NCBI GenBank assembly: GCA_017449025.1
Contig: JAFSKJ010000103.1
Coordinates: forward strand, 1 to 38,137
DNA: 38,137 nucleotides
Reading direction: 5' to 3'
Source: Prevotella sp.
Lineage (GTDB): Bacteria; Bacteroidota; Bacteroidia; Bacteroidales; Bacteroidaceae
The translations under genes and the position numbers were made by a program. Of the stretch, positions 25,423 to 34,128 are shown in pieces; within the stretch, counting starts at the first letter, position 1, and each line of letters begins with the position of its first letter. Under the pieces are notes generated by a model, which saw nothing but the letters and a program-made list of their open reading frames with translations, searched no databases and was not told the origin of the DNA.

Positions 25423-28400
25423 ATGGACTCATTCACCGACGACAATACACTACGAACACTCAACACCCAAGGCAACGCCGCCGGAAAAGGCCTCACCTTG
25501 GACGACCAAAGCACCTTCAAGCCCACGGACAAGTCTGCGATGTCGCAGCCGTCGTTCACGTTCAGGGCGGAAAGAACCGTACAGGGCGACACCGCCACGC
25601 CAACCACCAACGACGACAATGACACGTTCTTCCTGAAGGGCAAGACATACAAAAGCATCAAGTGCCTCAGCGACAGCTCGGGTGAAGCGCAAGTGTTCCT
25701 GGTGGAGCACGACGGCACCGAGTATGTGCTGAAAATCTACTATCCCAACTTCGATGTCAACAAGAAGCTGCTGCTTACCATACGCTCTTTCCAGTTCGAG
25801 ATGATAGTAAGGCTCTACGACTTCGGAAAGACATACGTCAACGGCAAGCACCGCTACTACGAGCTGATGGAATACCTTCGCGGCGGCACTCTCAACCACT
25901 ACAAGCTGGGGCACGACATGAACCGCTTCCGCCGCATAGCCCTACAGGGAGCTGCCGCACTGGCCTACTGCCACAACAACAACATACTGCACAAGGACAT
26001 TAAGCCCGGCAACTTCTTCTTCCGCGACGATAGCCACGAGGAACTGGTGCTCGGCGACTTCGGCATATCGTCGATGCTGGAAAAAGACGGCAAGGCACAC
26101 CGTACGACGCAAGCCCGCACACCCATCTACGCAGCACCGGAAATGTACACCGACGTAATCGACGGCGTGGTAGAGCTGACACCAGCCGCCGACTTCTACT
26201 CATTGGGCATCACGCTCTTCACCCTTTGGCTCGAAGAGAACCCGCTAAGCGCCAACGAGCGCATCATGATGAGGCAGAAGAACGAGGGCAGACTGCCCAG
26301 GCTCAACGAACTGCCGGAGGAGGTGAAGCACATAGTGCAGGGACTGACTGCCGTCAACCCCATGAACCGCTGGGGACTGGAGGAGGTTGAGAAGTGGTTC
26401 CAGGGCGAGGAGGTGCCTGTTGACATCAGCTCGCCGTACCTCAGATACAAGAGCTTCATCGTAGACCCCGAGCGCAACCTCGTTGCCGACAACGTACACG
26501 AGCTAATACCACTGCTCGTAGACAACGAGCGGTTAGCCATCGGCTACCTCTACAACGGACGCATAAGCCAGTGGTTGGAATCATGCGGCAATGTGAAGCT
26601 GGCAACAGTGGTGAAGGACATCGTTGTAAACCGCTACCCCGTTGACCAGCACGCAGGACTAATAGCATCGGTATATGCCATGGAGCCCACATATCCTTAT
26701 ACGGACGTGACAGGAAACGTATGCGACGACATTCACGACATTGCCATCTCGCTGCTCAGCTATCAAGACCAGTACGGCATGCTGCTGCGCAACCCCAACG
26801 ACTCGCTGTTCCTTTATTTAGAGAGCCACACAAAGTGCGACATCGACCGCCTGCGCTCTTACTTCGGCCACTCAGCCTCCAACCTCGACCATGTAAACAA
26901 CAAAAAGATAGACACCCGCATAGCCATACTGAAATGCGTCTTCGAGATAGACAAGGACATTCCGTTCCTGACCAAGTACCAGTCGTCTACCATTGAGGAC
27001 ATTGTCAGAGCCTTCGGCAATGAAAAGCTCACCGATGACGACTGGCACAGCCTCACCGACGGAAGGCTGCTGTCGTGGATGCTGAACCACGAGGACATGA
27101 TGGCCTGCGAGAGCCTGCGCATACTCACCCGGGGGCAGCAATACTCCGACGCGCTGGCCTACAAGGTGCTCTACAACCTCGACCGCAAGGCTGCCTACGA
27201 CCTGAAGGGCGCCAACACCCCCGAGAAGGTGGGCCACATACTCAACAAGCGCCTGCAAGACGCCGAGCACTTGGACGACAAGGAGTTTGCCAAGGCACTC
27301 AACGATTTTGCCGACCCCAACGGCCGCTTTGCCTACTTTGCACAGCTGCACGGATGGGTGGAGGTCCTGGCCGAGTCCGGCCGCACGTTCGACTTCAAGT
27401 CGGAGGAGAACAAGGAGCGCCTGGGTTCCTACGACCTGAAGACAGCGGCATACAGGTTCTGCCGGATACTTGGCGTGACGCCCACCTACCTGCTGCCTGA
27501 CGGCACCGAACTCACCGACGGCCGCTCCATTTCCCCCAACACCAAGCCACAGGTGATGGGCGAGCTCAGAAACGGCAACCTGGCACAGTGGATGGCCGTC
27601 TTCTACCACGAAGACCCCGCACGCGACTTCTCCGAGCAATACTCATACGAGCACGAACTGGAAAAGTGGGTGCTGGCGCTCGGCGAGATAGACAAGACAC
27701 AGACATTCTACAAGCGCTTTGTGGATGCCTGCAACGAAACGTCACGGAAGATGAACGAAGTGCGCACAGGATGGCAAAACGCCAAGCGCAAGGAAAACAC
27801 CTGGCGCTACACTTTCTACGGCCTCTGCGCCGTGTGGATGCTGCTGGTGCTCATCTTCGGAGTCAGCGGCCGCGACTTCATGCTGCGACACTCGTTCATA
27901 ACAATAGGAATGCCATTGGGAGGCATGACGGCAATAATAGTGGCCACCAGGGCATACTTCAGGGGCTACGGCAGCCTCATGTCGGCACTGTGGGGACTGG
28001 TAGGCGCTCTGTCGGCCTTCATCCCCATCTGGGTAATGAAGTTTTGCAACACCAACGCACCGGGGCTGTTCAACATTGCCATCGTGCTGATGACGCTCGT
28101 CTACATGCTCGTGTGCCACCTTACAGATTTCAGAGGCGACGAGAAGGCCGACAACAAGCTTATCAACGAGGTTATGGAAGACGACATACAGTCAACGCTT
28201 ATAGAGCCTCTCTACTACACATTCAAGACAAAGTCGTACAGGTTCAAAGGCTCTAAGTTCGGACTGCTCGACGACGTGTCCGACCAAGTGCGCTCCATAT
28301 CCGGAGAGTCCGTGCTCCATTACATCCTCTGGAGCCTGTTAGTGGCTGGCCTGGTGGCCGAGTTTGTGGTGTTCAGCCCCAAGCTGCTTAACCTCCGCAA

Positions 28401-28473
28401 CCCCTACCTCGACAGCAACTGGAAGCTCCAGCCAACAAAGGTCATCAAACAATTAGAACGCGACGTAGAATAA
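25423..28473 (+). CDS. membrane-anchored Ser/Thr protein kinase-like protein
   Basis: 1016 residues. Residues 1-70 are Thr/Asp rich with TxxD sites (T25, T61, T62), the pThr+3 Asp pattern FHA domains favour. The kinase domain (about 75-330) has the ATP-binding Lys K104 in YVLKIYYP, catalytic loop HKDIKPGN (190-197), DFG at 212-214 and APE at 238-240. The glycine loop is weak and no Glu is obvious where the alpha-C helix glutamate should be. A large region of unknown fold follows (340-790), then about five membrane helices (797-905 and 966-985). So kinase and middle region are cytoplasmic. Its stop overlaps the next start (TAATG). It is the likely writer for the FHA reader and the substrate of the PP2C encoded downstream. 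Confidence 0.88.
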   Translation: MDSFTDDNTLRTLNTQGNAAGKGLTLDDQSTFKPTDKSAMSQPSFTFRAERTVQGDTATPTTNDDNDTFFLKGKTYKSIKCLSDSSGEAQVFLVEHDGTEYVLKIYYPNFDVNKKLLLTIRSFQFEMIVRLYDFGKTYVNGKHRYYELMEYLRGGTLNHYKLGHDMNRFRRIALQGAAALAYCHNNNILHKDIKPGNFFFRDDSHEELVLGDFGISSMLEKDGKAHRTTQARTPIYAAPEMYTDVIDGVVELTPAADFYSLGITLFTLWLEENPLSANERIMMRQKNEGRLPRLNELPEEVKHIVQGLTAVNPMNRWGLEEVEKWFQGEEVPVDISSPYLRYKSFIVDPERNLVADNVHELIPLLVDNERLAIGYLYNGRISQWLESCGNVKLATVVKDIVVNRYPVDQHAGLIASVYAMEPTYPYTDVTGNVCDDIHDIAISLLSYQDQYGMLLRNPNDSLFLYLESHTKCDIDRLRSYFGHSASNLDHVNNKKIDTRIAILKCVFEIDKDIPFLTKYQSSTIEDIVRAFGNEKLTDDDWHSLTDGRLLSWMLNHEDMMACESLRILTRGQQYSDALAYKVLYNLDRKAAYDLKGANTPEKVGHILNKRLQDAEHLDDKEFAKALNDFADPNGRFAYFAQLHGWVEVLAESGRTFDFKSEENKERLGSYDLKTAAYRFCRILGVTPTYLLPDGTELTDGRSISPNTKPQVMGELRNGNLAQWMAVFYHEDPARDFSEQYSYEHELEKWVLALGEIDKTQTFYKRFVDACNETSRKMNEVRTGWQNAKRKENTWRYTFYGLCAVWMLLVLIFGVSGRDFMLRHSFITIGMPLGGMTAIIVATRAYFRGYGSLMSALWGLVGALSAFIPIWVMKFCNTNAPGLFNIAIVLMTLVYMLVCHLTDFRGDEKADNKLINEVMEDDIQSTLIEPLYYTFKTKSYRFKGSKFGLLDDVSDQVRSISGESVLHYILWSLLVAGLVAEFVVFSPKLLNLRNPYLDSNWKLQPTKVIKQLERDVE

Positions 28474-31400
28474 TGAAGTGTGAGCATTGTCACCAAGAGA
28501 ACCGCAGCATAGCAAAGTTCTGCCGGCACTGCGGACACCCACTTGCCAACCATAACGTGCTCGACAAGCTGGTGGGACTTTCAGACCTGAAAGCCCAGCT
28601 CAAGACAATTGTCGATACTTACACCTACCTGCACTCCAGAAAGGACATTGCCAACGTGCGGCTATCCGTAAATGCCATAATAATAGGTGAGACAGGCACA
28701 GGCAAGACAGCACTGGCAGAAATCGTGCGCGACTACTTCTACCAGCACAAGATAATAGACAAGCCAAAGCTCACGATGGTTGATGCCGTGGACTACAGCC
28801 GCTTCGTAGACAAGTGGGACGACAACATAAAGAAAGCACGCAACGGCATACTCTTCTTCGACAACGTGCAGAAGCTGCTCCCCGACAAGTACTCAAACCA
28901 GGTGAACCCGCTGGACAAGCTCTTCGTGGAGATGGACAAGTGGGACGATACGCCCATTGTGTTCATGTCAGGACTGCCAAAGGGACTCGACGACTTCCTT
29001 GAGAGCAACCCGGCAGTGGCAAACCGCTTCAAATACACCTTCCGCCTGCCAACACCGGGCTACCAGGAGCTTTGCGACATCACCAAGGAAACACTGCGCT
29101 CACGCTACGGCCTCACCGCCTTCTCGCCAGAGGCCGACAAGCAGCTGCGCCGCTACTTCAAGCACCAGATAAAGACCAAGGACGACACCTTCGGCTACGG
29201 TCACGTGGCCATCAAGACAGCCGAGGACATCTTCACATCGTTCATAAGCCGCGGAGCTGCCGACAAGCAGATAGAGGTGAGCGACATCAGAGGCTACGTG
29301 CCCAAGGAGCGGACACTCGACGAGATACTCCACGACCTGGACTCTTTCATAGGCATGGACGAGGTGAAGCAGGCTGTGCGCGAGATTGCCTTCTCGGTAC
29401 AGAACAGCATACAGAGACAGGAGCGCGGACTGGGAGAACAGGAAAAGCTCTCCATGCACATCATACTCACCGGAAACCCAGGCACGGGAAAAACCACCAT
29501 AGCACGCAAGTTAGGAGAGATACTGGCCGCCATAGGCTACCTCGACAGCGGACACGTAGTAGAGGTAGACCGCGCCAAGATGGTAAGCCCATACCAGGGC
29601 GAGACACCCAAAGTGGTGGACAGGCTCTGCGACAAGGCCATGGGAGGAATACTCTTCGTAGACGAGGCATACACGCTGGCACCGGTAAGCCAAGCCGGCG
29701 ACCGCGACAATCAGGGGGCACAGGCATTGGAGAAGCTGATGAAGCGCATGGAGGACGACCGCGGGAAGTTCGTCGTCATAGCTGCCGGATACCGCACGGA
29801 GATGGACAACCTGTTCCGCGTGAACCCCGGATTCAAGAGCCGCTTCAACTACTTCCTCAACATCGACGACTACTCACCCGAACAGCTGTTCGACATAATG
29901 TGCGTCTTCGCACGCGAGAAGAAGTACATCTTCTCCGAGCAGGCCAAGGCCAAGGCCATGCGCTGCATCACCGACATGTACAACATGCGCGACAAGGACT
30001 TCGCCAACGGCCGCACCATGCGCACACTGTTCGACGAGATATGCAAGAAGCAGGCCCAGCGGCTGCAGTACAATGACATATCGGCGATGAGCAACGAACA
30101 GCTGATGACCATCGAGGACGAGGACGTGCCCTACGAGACACCGCAGGCCGTCAGTTACACCGACTGCCTAAAGAAACTCGACGGACTGGTGGGACTGTCG
30201 GCAGTGAAGAAGGAGATTTCCAACCTCGCCGCCTTCCTCAACCTGCAGATACGCCGCGGAGAGAGCAACACCTTCCAGGGCAAGCACTACGTGTTCACCG
30301 GTAATCCGGGCACGGGAAAGACCACCGTGGCGCGCATCATGGCCGACGTGTTCAAGACCCTCGGAATTGTGGCTCGCGGACAGCTCGTTGAGGCCGACCG
30401 CTCAAAGCTCGTGGCTGGCTACAGCGGCCAGACAGCCATCAAGACCAACCAGCTTATCGACACCGCCCTGGGAGGAGTGCTTTTCATCGACGAGGCATAC
30501 ACACTGAAGTCGAACGACGGCGACTCCTTCGGTGCAGAGGCCATCGACACCCTGCTGAAGAGACTCGAGGACGACCGTGGAAAGTTCGTATGCATTGTTG
30601 CGGGTTACACCGACCAGATGCACGACTTCATCGACTCCAACCCGGGACTGAAGAGCCGCTTCACGCAAACCATACACTTCGACGACTATTCACCCGACGA
30701 GCTGACGGAGATATTCCTCAACCTGGCCAAGGAAAAGAAGTTCATCGTAGACGAGGAGACCAGCGCCTCCATACACCGGCAGTTCGAGCAGCTCTACCTC
30801 CGCCGCGACAAGAACTTCGGCAACGCCCGCGAGGCACGGCGCATCTTCAACGAGGCCATCGAGAAGCAGAGCCAGCGCCTTGTGGGACTCATGAGCGATC
30901 CCAGCCTCAAAGAGGAGGACATGTACAAGATTCTGCCCGCAGACCTTCCAACAGCCCAGAACGAAAAGGCACGTCCGCTCGACGAGGTGCTCAACGAACT
31001 CGACGACTACGTGGGCATGCGCTCGGTGAAGAACTCCATACGCAGGCTGGCCGTGCAGAGCATGTTCATGAAGCAGAGAGCCGCCATGGGCGCAGGAAAA
31101 GTGCAGCAGATGGCCATGAACTTCATACTTACCGGCAACCCGGGTACAGGCAAGACCACGATAGCACGAAAGATGGGAGAAATACTCTACTCCATGGACA
31201 TACTACCCACAAGCCGCGTGCTCGAAACAAGCCGGGCAACGCTGGTGGGAAAGTACATGGGCGAGACGCCGAAAATTGTGAACAAGATGTGCGACAAGGC
31301 CATGGGAGGAATACTCTTCATCGACGAGGCATATACGCTCAGCGAAAAAGACGACCAATACGGCAAGGAGGCCATAGACACCCTCATGAAGCGCATGGAG

Positions 31401-31787
31401 GACGACCGCGGGAAGTTCGTAGTCATTGCAGCAGGCTACAAGGACAAGATGGATGCCTTCATGCAGACCAACTCCGGCCTTGCAAGCCGCTTCACCCACA
31501 AGCTGCACATCGACGACTACAACGAAGACGAGCTGCTGGCCATCTTCAAGAAAATGGCACAGCGAGAACAGTACACACTGTCGCCGCCCGCTGAGTTCAA
31601 GGTGCTCAACGTCATCTACAAGATGATGATGAACAAGGATGCCACCTTCGGCAACGCCCGCGAGATGCGCAACCTGCTCGACGCCACCATACAGCAGCTC
31701 TCGCAGCGCGTGTCGCAGCTACCGCCCGACCAGATAACCAAAGAGACCTACCAGGTCATATTACCAGAAGACATTACAGAATTATGA
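28473..31787 (+). CDS. zinc ribbon plus four tandem CbxX/CfxQ-type AAA+ modules
   Basis: 1104 residues. An N-terminal zinc ribbon (CEHC 3-6, CRHC 17-20) precedes four AAA+ modules. Walker A motifs are at 72-79 (GETGTGKT), 334-341, 610-617 and 888-895 (each GNPGTGKT). Walker B motifs are at 126-130, 393-398, 669-674 and 947-952. Module 1 has ILFFDN, lacking the catalytic Glu, and is divergent; modules 2-4 have the CbxX-like FxGNPGTGKT, GGxLFxDEAYTL and EDDRGKFV...AGY blocks with C-terminal GNAR-type sensor residues. The modules resemble CbbX and the AAA part of T7SS EccA, which remodel proteins. Four modules in one chain suggests a pseudo-hexameric or stacked remodelling machine. Starts in the overlap TAATG. 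Confidence 0.9.
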   Translation: MKCEHCHQENRSIAKFCRHCGHPLANHNVLDKLVGLSDLKAQLKTIVDTYTYLHSRKDIANVRLSVNAIIIGETGTGKTALAEIVRDYFYQHKIIDKPKLTMVDAVDYSRFVDKWDDNIKKARNGILFFDNVQKLLPDKYSNQVNPLDKLFVEMDKWDDTPIVFMSGLPKGLDDFLESNPAVANRFKYTFRLPTPGYQELCDITKETLRSRYGLTAFSPEADKQLRRYFKHQIKTKDDTFGYGHVAIKTAEDIFTSFISRGAADKQIEVSDIRGYVPKERTLDEILHDLDSFIGMDEVKQAVREIAFSVQNSIQRQERGLGEQEKLSMHIILTGNPGTGKTTIARKLGEILAAIGYLDSGHVVEVDRAKMVSPYQGETPKVVDRLCDKAMGGILFVDEAYTLAPVSQAGDRDNQGAQALEKLMKRMEDDRGKFVVIAAGYRTEMDNLFRVNPGFKSRFNYFLNIDDYSPEQLFDIMCVFAREKKYIFSEQAKAKAMRCITDMYNMRDKDFANGRTMRTLFDEICKKQAQRLQYNDISAMSNEQLMTIEDEDVPYETPQAVSYTDCLKKLDGLVGLSAVKKEISNLAAFLNLQIRRGESNTFQGKHYVFTGNPGTGKTTVARIMADVFKTLGIVARGQLVEADRSKLVAGYSGQTAIKTNQLIDTALGGVLFIDEAYTLKSNDGDSFGAEAIDTLLKRLEDDRGKFVCIVAGYTDQMHDFIDSNPGLKSRFTQTIHFDDYSPDELTEIFLNLAKEKKFIVDEETSASIHRQFEQLYLRRDKNFGNAREARRIFNEAIEKQSQRLVGLMSDPSLKEEDMYKILPADLPTAQNEKARPLDEVLNELDDYVGMRSVKNSIRRLAVQSMFMKQRAAMGAGKVQQMAMNFILTGNPGTGKTTIARKMGEILYSMDILPTSRVLETSRATLVGKYMGETPKIVNKMCDKAMGGILFIDEAYTLSEKDDQYGKEAIDTLMKRMEDDRGKFVVIAAGYKDKMDAFMQTNSGLASRFTHKLHIDDYNEDELLAIFKKMAQREQYTLSPPAEFKVLNVIYKMMMNKDATFGNAREMRNLLDATIQQLSQRVSQLPPDQITKETYQVILPEDITEL

Positions 31788-32347
31788 TTATTTGCCCAAG
31801 TTGTAAAGAAGAAATAGAGGACAACAGCCACTACTGCGACCAGTGCGGACAGGCACTGCTCTACTGCGACCGCTGCGGCCGCGTGGGGTTAGGACGCAGG
31901 TGTACACACTGCGGAGGACTGATGGTAACGCCCGACGGACTGGGGCACAAGGGCACAAGCGTCATGAACGCCACATCGATGTCTACGGGAATACCATCGC
32001 TCTCTACCAGCAACGTCGGAGTGTCACAGCCCTCACCCAGCAACTCCCTGCCCATGCTCATGCTTTACAACGATAGCCTGAACATACGCATACAGGGCAT
32101 CAACGGAGCAGTGATAGGCCGACGGCAAGGCCCCTACACACAGTTCTTCGCACAGAACATGTACGTATCGGGACTTCACGCACAGCTCAAGTACAACGGA
32201 CAGTCGGGATGGAGCATCTGCGACAAGCACTCCTCGAACGGCACCATGGTCAACCAGCACTCCCTGCAGCCCGACGTGGAGTTCACCATCAAGAACGGCG
32301 ACATTGTCACCCTGGCTAACGTCAACCTGCAAGTCAGCATCAGCTGA
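31784..32347 (+). CDS. zinc-ribbon and FHA domain protein
   Basis: 187 residues. Two short zinc ribbons at the N-terminus (C4/7, C18/21, C28/31, C40/43) are followed by a Ser/Thr/Pro-rich linker (50-90) and a C-terminal FHA domain. The FHA signature is present: GRR at 112-114, SGLH at 129-132 (the SxxH pair that holds phosphothreonine) and SSNGTMVN at 150-157. It should bind phosphothreonine, most simply on the kinase or the AAA+ protein. The start ATG overlaps the previous stop (ATGA), indicating translational coupling. No membrane segment. Confidence 0.9.
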   Translation: MIICPSCKEEIEDNSHYCDQCGQALLYCDRCGRVGLGRRCTHCGGLMVTPDGLGHKGTSVMNATSMSTGIPSLSTSNVGVSQPSPSNSLPMLMLYNDSLNIRIQGINGAVIGRRQGPYTQFFAQNMYVSGLHAQLKYNGQSGWSICDKHSSNGTMVNQHSLQPDVEFTIKNGDIVTLANVNLQVSIS

Positions 32348-32375
32348 GTCGGCATTCAACAATAACATAAAGAAT

Positions 32376-33119
32376 ATGGAATTCAGATTAACCGCCGACT
32401 GCCACGTCGGATGTGTGAGAGAGAACAACGAGGACATGATACTCGTAGGAAGCACCTTCCTGCGCAATGACAAGCTGTCGTGGATTTTCAACACCGACGA
32501 ACAGGAGAGGTTCATCGTTGCCGTGGCCGACGGCATGGGAGGCCACAACAGCGGAGAGGTGGCAAGCAGCGACACACTGCACAACCTGCACTACTTCTTC
32601 AACGACATACCTTCCGGACTTCCTACGAGCGACTTCAACGAGGCCATACACGTATGGCTGAAGTCCATCAACAGCATGATAGAGTCGAAGGGACTCGTCG
32701 ACCCCATATACAAAGACATGGGAACAACACTCGTCGCACTCGTACACTACGGCGGACAATTCTACTGGCTCAACTGCGGCGACAGCAGACTATACATCAT
32801 GCACAAGGGGAAGCTCCGGCGACTAACCACCGACCACTCGCTTAACGAGCTGCTCGGCCAGAAGAAGCACTCCAACATCTTAACCAACTGTATAGGAGGA
32901 GGATGCAAAACGTCGTACATCGACATCGTGGTATGCACAAACGACATACAGCCCAACGACACCATAGTGCTATGCAGCGACGGACTCACCGACATGATCT
33001 CCGACAAGGAGATGGCCGACATGCTCGCCAAAGGCTACGATGCCTCACAGCTGCGCAAGGCCGCCATCGACGCCGGAGGCAGCGACAACATTTCTGCCTG
33101 CGTAATTTACACCTATTAA
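32376..33119 (+). CDS. PP2C-type Ser/Thr protein phosphatase
   Basis: 247 residues, a stand-alone PP2C/PPM catalytic domain that removes phosphate from Ser/Thr using two metal ions. The motifs are in order: VRENNEDM, VAVADGMGGHNSGEVAS, DMGTTLVALV, NCGDSRLYIM, LTTDHSLNEL, VLCSDGLTDMIS and GGSDNISACVI. All metal-binding aspartates are present, so it should be active. The frame opens earlier (32304), but that extension overlaps the FHA gene; ATG 32376 starts the domain directly, 28 bases after the FHA stop. It is the eraser of the kinase/FHA circuit. Confidence 0.95.
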   Translation: MEFRLTADCHVGCVRENNEDMILVGSTFLRNDKLSWIFNTDEQERFIVAVADGMGGHNSGEVASSDTLHNLHYFFNDIPSGLPTSDFNEAIHVWLKSINSMIESKGLVDPIYKDMGTTLVALVHYGGQFYWLNCGDSRLYIMHKGKLRRLTTDHSLNELLGQKKHSNILTNCIGGGCKTSYIDIVVCTNDIQPNDTIVLCSDGLTDMISDKEMADMLAKGYDASQLRKAAIDAGGSDNISACVIYTY

Positions 33120-33135
33120 ATATATATAATATAAA

Positions 33136-34053
33136 GTGCCATTAAGACTTCCCGACAGACTGCCGGCAATAGACCTGCTCAAGCAGGAAAACATTTTCGT
33201 GATGGACGCCACACGCGCCCACTCACAGGACATACGCCCCCTGAAAATAGTAGTGCTCAACCTCATGCCGCTGAAAATCACCACCGAGACCGACCTCGTG
33301 CGCCTGCTCTCGAACACACCACTGCAGCTTGAGATAAGCTTCATGAAGCTACAGAGCCACACACCGAAGAACACACCCGTGGAACACATGATGATGTTCT
33401 ACCGCAGTTTCGAGGACATGCGCCACGAGAAGTTCGACGGAATGATCATCACCGGGGCTCCCGTGGAACAGCTCGACTATGAGCAGGTGAGCTACTGGGA
33501 GGAAATAACCACCATCTTCAAGTGGGCACGCACCCACGTCACCAGCACCCTCTACATCTGCTGGGCGGCCCAGGCCGGGCTGTACTACAACTACGGCGTG
33601 CCCAAGTACCCGCTGCCCACAAAGATGTTCGGCATATTCCCGCAGCGAATACTCATGCCCACGCTGCCCATCTTCAGAGGCTTCGACGACGAGTTCATGA
33701 TGCCCCACAGCCGACATACAGAGCTGCACCGCGACGACATCACGGCGTGCCCAGAGCTGACGCTCATCGCCGAGTCCGACCACAGCGGAGTGAGCATAGT
33801 CATGGCCCGAGGCGGGCGCGAGTTCTTCATAACAGGTCACATGGAATATGCACCGGACACCCTCGACCGCGAATACCGCCGCGACAAGGACATACGCACC
33901 GACGTGGCCGTTCCGGTGAACTATTACCGCGGCGACAATCCCGACAACCCGCCACACGTCACATGGCGCGCCCATGCCAACCTGTTCTATGCCAACTGGA
34001 TAAACTACTATGTCTACCAGGAGACACCATACAACATCGACGACATCAAGTAG
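33136..34053 (+). CDS. metA: homoserine O-acyltransferase, MetA type
   Basis: 305 residues; activates homoserine with succinyl- or acetyl-CoA as the first committed step to methionine. MetA-fold members differ in acyl donor and this cannot be settled by eye. The start is GTG, giving the typical PLRLPDRLPAIDLLKQENIF N-terminus. The nucleophile Cys is in YICWAAQAGLYY, the His/Glu pair in FFITGHMEYAPD, and LKIVVLNLMPLKITTETD is conserved. It lies 16 AT-only bases after the PP2C gene, so it is probably read from the same transcript. No SAM riboswitch fits in that gap. The 3' end, including the stop, is part of a perfect tandem duplication. Confidence 0.95.
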   Translation: MPLRLPDRLPAIDLLKQENIFVMDATRAHSQDIRPLKIVVLNLMPLKITTETDLVRLLSNTPLQLEISFMKLQSHTPKNTPVEHMMMFYRSFEDMRHEKFDGMIITGAPVEQLDYEQVSYWEEITTIFKWARTHVTSTLYICWAAQAGLYYNYGVPKYPLPTKMFGIFPQRILMPTLPIFRGFDDEFMMPHSRHTELHRDDITACPELTLIAESDHSGVSIVMARGGREFFITGHMEYAPDTLDREYRRDKDIRTDVAVPVNYYRGDNPDNPPHVTWRAHANLFYANWINYYVYQETPYNIDDIK

Positions 34054-34097
34054 AAGCCACAACATACAACATCGACGACATCAAGTAGAAGCCACAA
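34028..34097. repeat. perfect 35-bp tandem duplication at the metA 3' end
   Basis: Bases 34028-34062 and 34063-34097 are identical. The first copy contains the last seven codons and TAG stop of metA; the second is a non-coding echo in the spacer before the U32 gene. The period is not a multiple of three, and the protein is unchanged. Confidence 0.97.
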
Positions 34098-34128
34098 GTC
34101 GCCGCCTGAAATTTGAGAGTAAAGAGTA

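Noticed and set aside
24472-33119. T6SS or T7SS locus
   Set aside because: Kinase/FHA/PP2C and CbxX-type AAA+ recall these, but no Tss, VgrG, Hcp, EccC or WXG100 gene is in the window.
33120-33135. SAM riboswitch before metA
   Set aside because: Only 16 AT bases separate metA from the PP2C gene, too short for any known riboswitch.
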